A DNA stretch of 35,553 bases from Alphaproteobacteria bacterium (GCA_021774965.1 JAJFIL010000148.1:1-35553), one strand, 5' to 3'; positions 23,310-33,109 are shown, counted from the stretch's first letter. Numbers and translations: made by a program. Notes: generated from the letters alone by a model not told the origin.

Positions 23310-24515
23310 ATGGATCTTCACCTCACACCTGAATATCAGAGTTTTCGCAATGAAGTTTGCAGCTTTCTGGACGCCAATGGCGATAAAGCGCCAGGTAGTG
23401 CCGGGGGGATGGATCTGCAAGCCTGGCAGCAACTGCTTATCAAGCACGGCTACACCGCGCGCACGGTGCCAAAGGAATATGGCGGCTATGGCGCAGAACC
23501 GGACGTTCTGAAATCGCGCATCATTTCTGAAGAGTTCACCAAGGCAGGCGTGCCGGGCGGCATTGCCAATCAGGGCATTTCCATGTTCGTGCCAACCTTG
23601 TTGGAGCTTGGCACCGAGGAACAAAAACAAGCCTATATCGAAAAGACCCTGCGCGGCGACATCATCTGGTGCCAGGGCTATTCCGAACCCAACTCAGGCT
23701 CTGATCTTGCCAGTCTTCAGACCAAGGCCGTGGTGGAGGGCGATGAGTTCGTCATCAATGGCCAGAAGATCTGGACCTCGGATGCGCAACGCGCCGACAT
23801 GATCTTTTGTCTCGTGCGCACGGAACCGGATGCAAAGAAACACCAGGGCATTTCCTATTTGTTGTTCTCCATGGACACGCCTGGCATCGAAGTGCGCCCG
23901 CTAAACACCATGACTGGCTCGGCGACGTTCAACGAGGTCTTCTTCACCGATGTGCGCGTACCTACCACACAGATTGTAGGACAGCGCGGAGAAGGCTGGA
24001 TGGTCGCCAATGCAACGTTGAAATTTGAACGCGGCATGCTGGGCGATCCGAACCAAGCAGGCACCCGTCTTAAAGCCATCATCGACATGATGAATACAGA
24101 GACCGTGGGCGGCGAGAAGCTCATGGACAATCCCATCTATCGGGATCGTCTGGTCAAACTGCAAAGCCGCGTCATCGCTATGCAATATCACGGCATGAGA
24201 TTGCTGACTTACAATATCAAAGGTGAAAACCCCGGGCTCTCACGTTTGATCGTTAAGTTGCAAGGCTGCGAGCTCAACCATCAGCTTGCAGGATTTGCCA
24301 TCGACATATTGGGAGAGCTCGGTGCGCTTTATGGCAAGAGCCCCTATTTGCGCGACGAAGGCATGTGGCAGTTCAGGTATATGTTTGATCTGGGTCTCAT
24401 TATTGGCGGCGGCACAGCACAGATCCAGAAAAACATCATCAGCGAAATTGGTCTGGGTATGCCGCGCGAGCCCAAGCCTGCACCTGGGCCCGCACCAGCT
24501 GCGGCAAAAGCATAG
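23310..24515 (+). CDS. Acyl-CoA dehydrogenase, alpha-type subunit (pair 2)
   Basis: This 401-residue dehydrogenase has CQGYSEPNSGSDLASLQ, GQKIWTSDAQ and the helix-G motif LKFERGMLG with E240 as probable catalytic base. At the medium-chain catalytic position it reads IGGGTAQIQ, with Gly where Glu is found in MCAD, and it lacks the R-K-Q-F motif. The C-terminus has a Pro/Ala-rich tail. It starts the main operon and is followed by its beta-type partner after 12 bases. The family resembles the FadE alpha-type subunits acting on bulky or branched acyl-CoAs, but the substrate is not known. Confidence 0.92.
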   Translation: MDLHLTPEYQSFRNEVCSFLDANGDKAPGSAGGMDLQAWQQLLIKHGYTARTVPKEYGGYGAEPDVLKSRIISEEFTKAGVPGGIANQGISMFVPTLLELGTEEQKQAYIEKTLRGDIIWCQGYSEPNSGSDLASLQTKAVVEGDEFVINGQKIWTSDAQRADMIFCLVRTEPDAKKHQGISYLLFSMDTPGIEVRPLNTMTGSATFNEVFFTDVRVPTTQIVGQRGEGWMVANATLKFERGMLGDPNQAGTRLKAIIDMMNTETVGGEKLMDNPIYRDRLVKLQSRVIAMQYHGMRLLTYNIKGENPGLSRLIVKLQGCELNHQLAGFAIDILGELGALYGKSPYLRDEGMWQFRYMFDLGLIIGGGTAQIQKNIISEIGLGMPREPKPAPGPAPAAAKA

Positions 24516-24527
24516 AGGATCACGACG

Positions 24528-25613
24528 ATGGAATTTGCTCTCTCAGAAGAACAAGTGCTCTTGCAGGACAGCGTCGCAAAATTCCTCGAGAGCGTCAGCG
24601 ATATTGATCAGGTGCGCGCTGCCTTGGGCGGCGGTGGCGATGGAGATATCTGGCAAGGTTTGAATGAACTCGGTGCCAACGCAGCCCTGGTGCCGGAAGA
24701 ATATGACGGCATGGGGCTCTCCTTGCTGGATGCGGCGCTCATTCAGGAAATGCTGGGTCGGTTTGTGACCCCGGCACCGTTTGCCGCGAACGTCATGGCA
24801 ACAACGGCGCTTGCCGCCTCAGGCACCGAAGAGCAGAAACAGAAATGGTTGCCCAAGATCGCCGATGGGTCCGCCCGCTTTGGCATCGCTGTTTCGGAAC
24901 GTACCGGTGCCCGTGAGGGGGCGGATGTCGCTGAACAAGATGGCAAGCTTTCCGGCAAAGCCATGTTCGTCACCGGTTTTGAAGGCGCTACGGATTTCAT
25001 TGTGGCGGACAATAATGGCAAACTTTACATGGTGAGTGCCGACGCGAGCGGGCTCAAGAAGTTCGATCTTCCTACCATCGACAAGACCCGCCCCGTGGGG
25101 GAGCTTAAGTTCGACGATGTTGCGGCGGAGCATCTGCCCACGGAGAACGAACCAGGTAAGGCGGCTGACAAGGTCATTGCGGCGGGCCGCATCCTCGCTG
25201 CCGCCGATAGTCTTGGTGCCAGCCAGCGCATGATCGAAAAGGCCGTGGATTATGCCAAGGAGCGCAAACAGTTCAATCGCATCATTGGCTCCTTTCAAGC
25301 GGTCAAACACATGTGCGCGGAGATGGCAGCAGAGCTCGAGCCTTGCCGGTCATTGGTATGGTACGCCGCTCATGCTTTCGATACAGTGCCGGAAGAGGCT
25401 GAAGTGATGGCCTGCCATGCAAAGTCGCACCTTTCCGAAGTGGGCCAGTTTGTCGCCCGCACCTCCACAGAAGTACACGGCGGCGTTGGTTTCACAGATC
25501 TCATGGGATTGCATTTCTGGTTCAAGCGTATCGGTCTCAATCGTCAGCTTTACGGTGGCCCTGAACGAGTGCGTCAGGAAGTGGCGCGGCTTCAAGGCTG
25601 GGCAGCGGAATAG
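24528..25613 (+). CDS. Acyl-CoA dehydrogenase, beta-type subunit (pair 2)
   Basis: At 361 residues this is the shortest dehydrogenase of the window. It has YAKERKQFNRIIGSFQAVKH, the flavin-interface motif, and VHGGVGFTDLMGLH. No catalytic glutamate occurs at either usual place (GRILAAADSLG and LYGGPERVRQ). It presumably pairs with the preceding alpha-type protein. The start has gagga 8 nt upstream. The AtuA-like gene begins 27 bases downstream. Confidence 0.9.
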   Translation: MEFALSEEQVLLQDSVAKFLESVSDIDQVRAALGGGGDGDIWQGLNELGANAALVPEEYDGMGLSLLDAALIQEMLGRFVTPAPFAANVMATTALAASGTEEQKQKWLPKIADGSARFGIAVSERTGAREGADVAEQDGKLSGKAMFVTGFEGATDFIVADNNGKLYMVSADASGLKKFDLPTIDKTRPVGELKFDDVAAEHLPTENEPGKAADKVIAAGRILAAADSLGASQRMIEKAVDYAKERKQFNRIIGSFQAVKHMCAEMAAELEPCRSLVWYAAHAFDTVPEEAEVMACHAKSHLSEVGQFVARTSTEVHGGVGFTDLMGLHFWFKRIGLNRQLYGGPERVRQEVARLQGWAAE

Positions 25614-25640
25614 ATCTCAACGCAACTCTATGAGGACAAA

Positions 25641-27431
25641 ATGAATAGTGCCGCCCCCAAGGAAGTCCTACGCGTTGCCAATTGCAGCGGCTTTTACGGT
25701 GATCGTCTCACCGCCGCGCGGGAGATGGTGGACGGCGGCCCCATTGATGTGTTGACCGGCGATTATCTGGCCGAACTCACCATGTCCATCCTCTATGGTC
25801 AGCGCCTGAAGGATGAGAACAAGGGTTACGTGGGCACATTTTTAAAGCAAGTTAAAGACGTGATCAGCGATTGTCTTGAGAAGGATATCAAGATTATTTC
25901 CAACGCCGGCGGGCTGAACCCCAAGGGCATGGCGGAGGAAATGCAAACCATCGTCGATGAGCTGGGGCTCAAGGCCAAGATCGCCTATATCGACGGCGAT
26001 GACCTGATGCCACGCCTAGCGGACCTCAAATCTCAAGGCGCCGACCTCAACAATATCGAGAATGGCACAGCCCTCAGCGATAGTAAGAACCCTCCCGTCA
26101 CCGCCAACGCTTATCTTGGGGGCTGGGGCATCAGGCACGCCCTTGATCAGGGGGCGGACATTGTTATCTGTCCGCGGGTAACAGACGCTGCTGTGGTGAT
26201 CGGCCCTGCGGCTTGGAAATTCAACTGGTCCCGCGATAACTACGATGCACTCGCCGGAGCGCTGGCCGCCGGGCATATCATCGAATGTGGCACGCAGACC
26301 TGCGGTGGGAACTATGCGTTCTTCCAAGAGGTTCCGAGCTTCAGCAATATGGGCTTTCCCATTGCGGAGATTGAGGAAGACGGAAGCTTTACCATCACCA
26401 AACACCCCGGCACCGGCGGGCTGGTCTCGGAAGGCACCGTGACGGCGCAGCTCTTGTATGAAATCTCATCGCCGGCTTATAAGAACCCGGACGTGATCGG
26501 CCATTTCGATACCATGAAGATCGAACAGGTGGGCGACGACCGGGTGCGCGTCTCTGGATGCCGTGGCTCTTCGGCCCCAGCGACCCACAAAGTGTGCGTG
26601 AATACTTCAGGGGGCTTGCGCAATTCGGTGGAGGTTCTCCTCACCGGGCTCGATATCGAAGAGAAGGCCAAGATCTTCAGCGACACGTTGTTTGAACTTG
26701 TGGGCGGGCGCGAACACTTTGACGAAGTGAGCGAGCAACTCATCCGCAGTGACAATGAAGACCCGCAGTCCAATGAAGAGGCCTTCGCCTCTTTGTTGAT
26801 TAATGTAAAATCGCGCGATCCAAAACTGGTGGGGCGATTGTTCTCAGCGAAAGTCATTGAGCTGGCGCTCTCCAACTATCCCGGCTTTACCACGCGGCCG
26901 GGCATGGGCTCCGGCGCTCCCTTTATTGTGCACTGGCCAGCGCTGATCGACGGGAAACACATTGTCGAGCGCGTGCATATGGATGGCGAGACAACAGAGG
27001 TGCTGCCCACCAGCCAGTTGGGCCTGGAGGAGATTTACTATCAAAAGGTGCCGGTGGAAATTCCGCCTGCGCCGACGGGCAAGACCGTGCGGCTGCCGCT
27101 GGGTCGGCTCTATGGCACACGCTCTGGCGATAAGGGCGGTTGCGCGAACCTTGGAATATGGGCCAAGACCGATGGTGCGTTTGCATTTCTCCATGAATTT
27201 CTCACGGTTGAGAAGCTGAAAGAGCTGATGCCCGATGCGGCGGAGTTCGAGATCGAACGCTATGACCTGCCAAACATCCGTGCGCTGAATTTCTACATTC
27301 ATGACATTTTGGGGGAGGGAGTTTCCTCCTCAACTCGGGTGGACAAGCAAGCCAAATCTCTGGGGGAGTATTTCCGCGCTCGTGTCATTGATGTGCCTGA
27401 AGAACTAGCCAAAGAAGCAGGATACGCCTGA
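25641..27431 (+). CDS. AtuA-like acyclic terpene utilisation family protein
   Basis: This 596-residue protein matches the AtuA family (DUF1446), required in Pseudomonas for growth on citronellol; its biochemical role is not settled. The large N-terminal domain (to about residue 460) has NCSGFYGDRL, SNAGGLNPKGMA, ICPRVTDAAVVIGPAAW, GHIIECGTQTCGGNYAFF and KHPGTGGLVSEGTVTAQLLYE. A smaller C-terminal domain (about 480-596), with LGRLYGTRSGDKGG and LPNIRALNFYIHDILG, is the usual AtuA C-terminal module. The two are fused here, as in Pseudomonas. It is translated 1 base before the hydratase gene, in the core of the operon. Confidence 0.9.
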   Translation: MNSAAPKEVLRVANCSGFYGDRLTAAREMVDGGPIDVLTGDYLAELTMSILYGQRLKDENKGYVGTFLKQVKDVISDCLEKDIKIISNAGGLNPKGMAEEMQTIVDELGLKAKIAYIDGDDLMPRLADLKSQGADLNNIENGTALSDSKNPPVTANAYLGGWGIRHALDQGADIVICPRVTDAAVVIGPAAWKFNWSRDNYDALAGALAAGHIIECGTQTCGGNYAFFQEVPSFSNMGFPIAEIEEDGSFTITKHPGTGGLVSEGTVTAQLLYEISSPAYKNPDVIGHFDTMKIEQVGDDRVRVSGCRGSSAPATHKVCVNTSGGLRNSVEVLLTGLDIEEKAKIFSDTLFELVGGREHFDEVSEQLIRSDNEDPQSNEEAFASLLINVKSRDPKLVGRLFSAKVIELALSNYPGFTTRPGMGSGAPFIVHWPALIDGKHIVERVHMDGETTEVLPTSQLGLEEIYYQKVPVEIPPAPTGKTVRLPLGRLYGTRSGDKGGCANLGIWAKTDGAFAFLHEFLTVEKLKELMPDAAEFEIERYDLPNIRALNFYIHDILGEGVSSSTRVDKQAKSLGEYFRARVIDVPEELAKEAGYA

Positions 27432-27432
27432 G

Positions 27433-28248
27433 ATGAGCGACACAGAAGAAAAGCTGTCCCTTGAGGGCCTGACGTTTACGGCGGTGGAGCTGTCGGAAGC
27501 CGACAACGTGCTGACCATCACGCTGAACCGGCCCAAGCGCAAAAATGCCATCAATGCGGAGATGACGAATGAGCTGATCTACGCGCTGGATTACGCCAAA
27601 CAGGAACGGCGCATTCGCGTGGTGGTGATCGCGGCCAAGGGCGATGTCTTTTGCGCAGGCGGAGATTTGCGCTCCATGGCGGGGGCACGCGAGGGCGAGC
27701 CTGTCTCGAACGTTCCTTCCCGCGGTGGCTCGGATGATATCTCCCTGCGCATTCGCTATTTGAACAAACCGGTGATCTCAAAGATACAAGGCGCGGTTCT
27801 GGCGGGTGCCTTACTGATGGTTTGCAACAGCACTCATGCCATTGCGGCGGATCATGCCAAGTTCTCTGCCCCGGAAATTCTGCGCGGCATCTGGCCGTTC
27901 ATGGTGATGGCAGGGCTCTTCCGTGTGATGCCCAAACGGGTAGGGCTCGATTTCATCATGCGGGGTCAGGCGATCTCGGCAGAGAAGGCCGCGAGTTATG
28001 GCCTTGTCAATGAGGCCGTGCCCGCAGATCAGCTGGATGCTCGCGTGGGCGAGCTCGCCGCCGAGATGGCAAACCTTGCGCCCGGGTCCATGGCCATGGG
28101 GTTGGCTGCGTATAATGCTCAGGATGCCATGGAGTTTGATGATGCCATGACATTTCTGCGCACGCAGATCGATGCCTGTCTTAAAAGCCCCGACGCCAAG
28201 GAAGGCATTACCGCATTCCTTGAAAAACGCGAACCGAATTGGGATTGA
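27433..28248 (+). CDS. Enoyl-CoA hydratase/isomerase family protein (AtuE-like)
   Basis: This 271-residue crotonase-fold protein is expected to hydrate the glutaconyl-CoA product of the carboxylase next to it (isohexenyl- or 3-methylglutaconyl-CoA). It has NRPKRKNAIN, KGDVFCAGGDL (oxyanion hole) and the active-site helix APEILRGIWP with the second catalytic Glu. By hand alignment, the first catalytic Glu of crotonase (in GGGCELA) falls on Ala in VLAGALLMVCN, so only one of the two glutamates remains. The start codon lies 1 base after the AtuA-like stop, which points to translational coupling. Confidence 0.88.
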   Translation: MSDTEEKLSLEGLTFTAVELSEADNVLTITLNRPKRKNAINAEMTNELIYALDYAKQERRIRVVVIAAKGDVFCAGGDLRSMAGAREGEPVSNVPSRGGSDDISLRIRYLNKPVISKIQGAVLAGALLMVCNSTHAIAADHAKFSAPEILRGIWPFMVMAGLFRVMPKRVGLDFIMRGQAISAEKAASYGLVNEAVPADQLDARVGELAAEMANLAPGSMAMGLAAYNAQDAMEFDDAMTFLRTQIDACLKSPDAKEGITAFLEKREPNWD

Positions 28249-28256
28249 TCCAAAAC

Positions 28257-30230
28257 ATGTTTGAAAAAGTCCTTGTGGCCAACCGTGGCGAGATCGCCGT
28301 TCGCATTCTGGAAAGCATTGCGGATGCGGGCTATCGCTCGGTAGCGGTCTACAGTGAAGCGGATGAGTTTGCCCCGCATGTTGCCCTGGCCGACGAAGCG
28401 TTGTGCATCGGCCCGGCCCCTGCTGCTGAAAGTTATTTGGTGGTGGACAGGATCATTGAAGCAGCCAAACGCACCGGCGCGGATGCCATTCACCCCGGCT
28501 ATGGGTTCTTGTCGGAAAATGCAGAGTTTGCGCAAGCCTGCAAGGGTGCTGGGCTGGTTTTTATCGGCCCTTCGCCGGACGCCATTGCGCTGATGGGTAA
28601 CAAAAGTGCTGCGAAGCGCGCGATGATCAAAGCGAACGTGCCTTGCATCCCCGGTTATCAGGGGGCGGACCAATCTGACAAAACCTTGCTGGCCGAAGCC
28701 AAGAAGATCGGCTTCCCGCTAATGGTCAAGGCGGCTGCTGGCGGCGGCGGGCGCGGTATGCGGCTGGTAGAAAAAGGCGGCAACGTCAAAGACGCGCTGG
28801 CCTCGGCTCGCAGCGAAGCACTGAATGCGTTCGGCAGTGATGAGTTGATCCTGGAACGCGCCGTTGTTGATGGCCGCCACATTGAAATTCAGGTGATGGC
28901 GGATAGCCACGGCAATGTGGTCAATCTGGGCGAGCGGGACTGTTCCATCCAGCGCCGCCACCAAAAAGTCATTGAAGAAGCGCCTTCTCCCTTTGTGGAT
29001 GAGAAATTGCGTGCGGCCATGGGCAAGGCTGCCACCGATGTAGCGGCGGCATGCGATTATTGCGGCGCGGGCACGGTGGAGTTCCTGGTGGATCAGGACA
29101 AGAATTTTTACTTTCTTGAGATGAACACCCGCCTTCAGGTGGAACATCCGGTAACAGAGTTGGTCACTGGGGTTGATCTGGTAGATTGGCAGTTGCGAGT
29201 GGCGGCAGGTGAGGAACTGCCGCTCAGCCAGGGTGATATCACCCTGTTTGGTCATGCCATTGAAGCACGGCTTTATGCCGAAGATCCGGCCAATGGCTTT
29301 ATGCCGCAAACGGGACACATCTTCCATTGGGAAGAGGCCATGGGCGATTGCGTGCGCATTGACCACGGCGTTACCGACGGCGGAGAAGTCAGCCCGCACT
29401 ATGACCCCATGTTGGCAAAGATCATTGCCTATGGGGACACGCGCGAGGAAGCGCGGCGGCGTCTGATCCTGGCGGTGGAAGACTCGCATCTTCTGGGGGT
29501 GACCACCAATGACGCCTTCCTGTGTCAGGTCTTGGCGGACGAGCGCTTTGTGGACGGCGAAGCGACCACGAGTTTTATTGACGCAAATGTGCTGGCAGTA
29601 GCAAGCGAAGCGGCAAAGCCAACGCCCGGTAATCTTGCCCTGGGGGCTGCACTCATCCTGGCGAACTCAGACACGAAGGATGCATCCAGCTGGCGTTGGT
29701 CGAACGTGGCGCGAATGGCCTCTAACCTGGTCTTGCGCGTTGGCGATGAGACTTACTCGTTGAGTGCGGATTATGACAATGATGCATTTCACGTGAGCCT
29801 CGGCGAGGAGACCCACACAGTTACGCTCCATGAAATGGATGACGTCTCTTGCGTTTGCTCTGTGGGAGGTGTGCGACAAACCGCATTCTTCGCCGCCGAT
29901 GATGTTACGTTGCACCTTGAAGCCCAAGGTCAAGCTCTGATCATCGAAGATATCACTTACGCTCCGGCGCTTTCCGATGGTGCGGAAGGTTCCGGACGCA
30001 TCACGGCGAACACCGAAGGTCTTGTCATCGCCGTGGCTGTGGCCGTTGGCGACACGGTGGAAAAAGGTCAGACGCTGGTCACCATCGAGGCCATGAAAAT
30101 GGAACATCGCCTGACAGCGGACGGGGACGGAGAGGTTACCTCGGTCTCCGCGCAGGAAGGCACGCAGGTCAAGAAGGGGCAGATAATGGTCGAAGTTGAG
30201 CTTGCGCAAACAGGGGAGGACGCCCAATGA
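28257..30230 (+). CDS. Acyl-CoA carboxylase alpha subunit (biotin carboxylase/BCCP)
   Basis: This 657-residue subunit carboxylates biotin with ATP and bicarbonate and carries the biotin. I use ATG 28257, which gives the family start MFEKVLVANRGEIAVRIL; an earlier in-frame TTG at 28239 overlaps the hydratase gene. The biotin carboxylase domain (1-445) has HPGYGFLSENAEFA, the ATP-grasp loop KAAAGGGGRGM, RDCSIQRRHQKVIEE and EMNTRLQVEHPVTE. The C-terminal biotinyl domain has EAMKME with biotinylated K614. It matches the alpha subunits of methylcrotonyl- and geranyl-CoA carboxylases in size and layout. It overlaps the beta-subunit gene by 4 bases (ATGA). Confidence 0.94.
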   Translation: MFEKVLVANRGEIAVRILESIADAGYRSVAVYSEADEFAPHVALADEALCIGPAPAAESYLVVDRIIEAAKRTGADAIHPGYGFLSENAEFAQACKGAGLVFIGPSPDAIALMGNKSAAKRAMIKANVPCIPGYQGADQSDKTLLAEAKKIGFPLMVKAAAGGGGRGMRLVEKGGNVKDALASARSEALNAFGSDELILERAVVDGRHIEIQVMADSHGNVVNLGERDCSIQRRHQKVIEEAPSPFVDEKLRAAMGKAATDVAAACDYCGAGTVEFLVDQDKNFYFLEMNTRLQVEHPVTELVTGVDLVDWQLRVAAGEELPLSQGDITLFGHAIEARLYAEDPANGFMPQTGHIFHWEEAMGDCVRIDHGVTDGGEVSPHYDPMLAKIIAYGDTREEARRRLILAVEDSHLLGVTTNDAFLCQVLADERFVDGEATTSFIDANVLAVASEAAKPTPGNLALGAALILANSDTKDASSWRWSNVARMASNLVLRVGDETYSLSADYDNDAFHVSLGEETHTVTLHEMDDVSCVCSVGGVRQTAFFAADDVTLHLEAQGQALIIEDITYAPALSDGAEGSGRITANTEGLVIAVAVAVGDTVEKGQTLVTIEAMKMEHRLTADGDGEVTSVSAQEGTQVKKGQIMVEVELAQTGEDAQ

Positions 30231-31876
30231 ACCCCATCGTCTCAAAAATTGATACGGGCAGTGAAGACTACGCTGCCAATGTGGCTTTCATGACAGACTA
30301 TGTGGCCCGCATTCGCGAGATTGAAGGCCAATTGCGCAAGGGCGAAGAACGCTATCGCGAACGCGCCACCAAGAAGGGCAAACTGCTGCCCCGCGAGCGC
30401 TTGACCCATTTGTTGGACCGCGGCGCTCCCTTTTTGGAGCTGAGTCCCATCGTCGGTTACAAAATGCTGGGCGATGAAGACGGGACCACCGCGGGCGGGA
30501 ACATTATCGTTGGCATCGGATATGTCTCAGGCAGGCGTGTGCTGGTGATGGTGTGGAACTACGCCATCAAGGGTGGCACCATCAATGCGGCAACCACGCG
30601 CAAGAACCTGCGCCTTCAGGAAATCGCATTTGAGACGCGGCTTCCCGTTGTTTGTTTGAGCGAAAGTGGTGGGGGCAATCTCGCAGGAGGCGGCGGCAAG
30701 CCGGATGATTTCGCAGCGCACGGGTTTATCGACGGCGGCCGGGTTTATGCTCAGCAAGCAGAGCTTTCCGCCAAGGGAATTCCCCAGATTACGGTCTCTC
30801 ACGGCAATGCCACGGCAGGCGGCGCCTACCAAGTCGCTCTGTCGGACTATATCGTGCTGGTGCGCAATCAAAGTCACCTCTTCTTGGCCGGACCACCGCT
30901 GTTGAAAGCAGCTACCGGCGAAGAGGCAGATCATGAAGTTCTGGGCGGCGCGGAAATGCATGCTGAAATTTCCGGCACCGGAGAGTATCTCGCGGAGAAC
31001 GACGCTGACGGTATCCGCATCGCGCGAGAAATCGTGGATCAACTGCCGCCAGATGCCGGACGCTATTTATCCCACGACAAAGAACCCCGCGAGCCTTTGT
31101 ACGACAAACAAGAACTCATGGGCATTGTGCCAACGGACAAGCGCATTCCCTATGACATGAAAGAAGTTATTGCGCGCATTGCGGATGCTTCCGAATTCTT
31201 TGAGTTCAAGCCTGATTTTGGCTCCTATACGGTGTGTGGGCATATCCATCTGGAAGGGTGGCGCTGTGGGGTGATCACCAACAACGGACCCATCACGCCG
31301 GATGGCGCGATCAAGTCCGCGCAGTTCCTGCAGCTTTGCGATCAAAGCAACACGCCCATGATTTTCCTGCACAACACCACGGGGTTCCTTGTAGGGGTGG
31401 AGGCTGAACAGGGCGGCCAGGTTAAACACGGCTCCAAGATGATCCAGGCGGTGATGAATTTCCGCCCCCCCAAGATCACCATCGTGGTGGGCAATTCCTA
31501 TGGCGCGGGGAATTACGCCATGTGCTCCAAATCGCTTCGGCCCGCATTCTCATTCTCATGGCCCACGGCGCGCACCGCGGTGATGGGCGGGGCGCAAGCG
31601 GCCAAAGTGCTGAACATCGTCGCGGAGGATCGCCTGAAGTCAAAAGGCCAGGAGATGGATGACGCCACGCGGGACTTCCTCGCCGATCAAAGCAAGCGCA
31701 TTGAAGAAGGCATGGAGGTCAGCTCCGAGGCGATCTACACCTCCGCCCGCATGATGGACGATGGTTTGATCGATCCGCGGGATACGCGGCAAGTAATCGC
31801 CTTCTGTCTGGAAAGCCATCTGGAAGCGCCCTATCGCGATACGCAACCCAATACATTTGGTGTGCAGCGCCTGTAA
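30227..31876 (+). CDS. Acyl-CoA carboxylase beta subunit (carboxyltransferase)
   Basis: This 549-residue carboxyltransferase moves the carboxyl group from biotin to the acyl-CoA. Motifs include RERLTHLLDRGAPFLEL, GNATAGGAYQVALSDY, FLAGPPLLKAATGEEAD and VVGNSYGAGNYAMCS. It is of the methylcrotonyl/geranyl-CoA type (AtuC/LiuB), but the substrate-side segment SESGGGNLAGGGGKPDDF departs from the usual SGGANLPRQ pattern of methylcrotonyl-CoA carboxylase. It overlaps the alpha gene by 4 bases, so equal synthesis of the two subunits is likely. A methylcrotonyl-, geranyl- or other branched enoyl-CoA substrate cannot be separated from sequence alone. Confidence 0.93.
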   Translation: MNPIVSKIDTGSEDYAANVAFMTDYVARIREIEGQLRKGEERYRERATKKGKLLPRERLTHLLDRGAPFLELSPIVGYKMLGDEDGTTAGGNIIVGIGYVSGRRVLVMVWNYAIKGGTINAATTRKNLRLQEIAFETRLPVVCLSESGGGNLAGGGGKPDDFAAHGFIDGGRVYAQQAELSAKGIPQITVSHGNATAGGAYQVALSDYIVLVRNQSHLFLAGPPLLKAATGEEADHEVLGGAEMHAEISGTGEYLAENDADGIRIAREIVDQLPPDAGRYLSHDKEPREPLYDKQELMGIVPTDKRIPYDMKEVIARIADASEFFEFKPDFGSYTVCGHIHLEGWRCGVITNNGPITPDGAIKSAQFLQLCDQSNTPMIFLHNTTGFLVGVEAEQGGQVKHGSKMIQAVMNFRPPKITIVVGNSYGAGNYAMCSKSLRPAFSFSWPTARTAVMGGAQAAKVLNIVAEDRLKSKGQEMDDATRDFLADQSKRIEEGMEVSSEAIYTSARMMDDGLIDPRDTRQVIAFCLESHLEAPYRDTQPNTFGVQRL

Positions 31877-31903
31877 TTCTAATTCTCATTAGGAGAGTGA
31901 CAC

Positions 31904-33109
31904 ATGTCTGTTGATGCAAAAGAGCTCGATGATTTTCGCGCCGAGGTTCGCGCCTGGTTCAAGGAAAACGCGCCGGCTGATCCGGGTTTCCTGTTGCCGC
32001 AAAGCTTTATGGAAGTGGGCACGGACGAGCAGTTCTATTTCCTGCGCGACTGGCAGAACAAGGTCTATGAGGCGGGCTATCTGGGCATGGCCTGGCCAAA
32101 GGAATATGGCGGCGGCGGCAAGGAACAAGCCCTTCAGGATGTTGTCACGCGCGAGATGGTGCAACAAAAAGTGCCGTTCATGACCAACACTATTGGTCTG
32201 AATTGGGCCGGGCCGCTGATCTTGCAAATGGGCACGGATGAGCAGAAAGCCAAATACATCAAAGGCATTCTGAGCGCCGAAGATATCTGGTGCCAGGGCT
32301 TTTCTGAACCCGATCATGGTTCAGACCTTGGCAATGCCCAGCTGAAGGCCGAACAACGCGGCAATGGCTATGTACTCAATGGCTCGAAGATCTGGACAAG
32401 TCTCGGCACTTACGCCAAATACATGATCCTGCTGGCGCGAACTGATCCGACTACGGAGCGAAAATACGACGGGCTCAGTTTTTTCCTGAGCCCCATGAAG
32501 ATTGAAGGCATTGACCCCGTACCCATCAAGAAACTCACTGGCGAATATGGCTTCACGCAAACCTATTTCGACAATGCGGAAATTTCCGGTGAATGCCTCA
32601 TGGGCAATGAAGGCGATGGCTGGAAAGTTGCCATGGCGACCTTGATGTTTGAACGGGGCGCTGCGGGCGGACAGGCCGGTGGTCATTCCATGATGACGGC
32701 GGAAGTTTCCGAAGTCGTGGACCTGGCGCGGAGATCATCACGCGATGGAAAACCTGCCATTGAAGACCCCTTCGTGCGGGATGAATTGGTCAAGTTTCTC
32801 ATGAATGAACGCACCTTGGGGCTGAACTCCAAGCGGGCAAATATTCCGGCACTGGTGCAGGAACGGCCCATGTCCTTGCCCATGGCTGGCAAATACATAG
32901 CGACAGAACACATTCGCGCGCTGAACCAGTTCGCCATTGGGCTGGAGGGCCAAAACGCCGGCTACTATGTGGGTGATGAGGCCGCCGTGGATGGTGGGCT
33001 TTGGCATCGATCCTATTTCAATGCGTTCTCGGCCACCATTGGCGGGGGGACCAGCCAGGTTCAACAAAACATCATCGGCGAGCGCGTGCTCGGCCTTCCC
33101 AAGAGTTAG
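31904..33109 (+). CDS. Acyl-CoA dehydrogenase, alpha-type subunit (pair 3)
   Basis: This 401-residue dehydrogenase has CQGFSEPDHGSDLGNAQ, GSKIWTSLGTYA and LMFERGAAGG with E250 as likely catalytic base. It reads TIGGGTSQVQQNII at the medium-chain catalytic site (Gly in place of Glu) and lacks the R-K-Q-F motif. A good agga site precedes the ATG. It follows the carboxylase beta gene by 27 bases and is followed by its partner after 17 bases. Confidence 0.92.
   Translation: MSVDAKELDDFRAEVRAWFKENAPADPGFLLPQSFMEVGTDEQFYFLRDWQNKVYEAGYLGMAWPKEYGGGGKEQALQDVVTREMVQQKVPFMTNTIGLNWAGPLILQMGTDEQKAKYIKGILSAEDIWCQGFSEPDHGSDLGNAQLKAEQRGNGYVLNGSKIWTSLGTYAKYMILLARTDPTTERKYDGLSFFLSPMKIEGIDPVPIKKLTGEYGFTQTYFDNAEISGECLMGNEGDGWKVAMATLMFERGAAGGQAGGHSMMTAEVSEVVDLARRSSRDGKPAIEDPFVRDELVKFLMNERTLGLNSKRANIPALVQERPMSLPMAGKYIATEHIRALNQFAIGLEGQNAGYYVGDEAAVDGGLWHRSYFNAFSATIGGGTSQVQQNIIGERVLGLPKS

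Noticed and set aside
28239-28256. TTG start for the carboxylase alpha subunit
   Set aside because: ATG 28257 gives the family start MFEKVLVANRGEIA; the extra six codons overlap the hydratase stop and are not conserved in the family as I know it.
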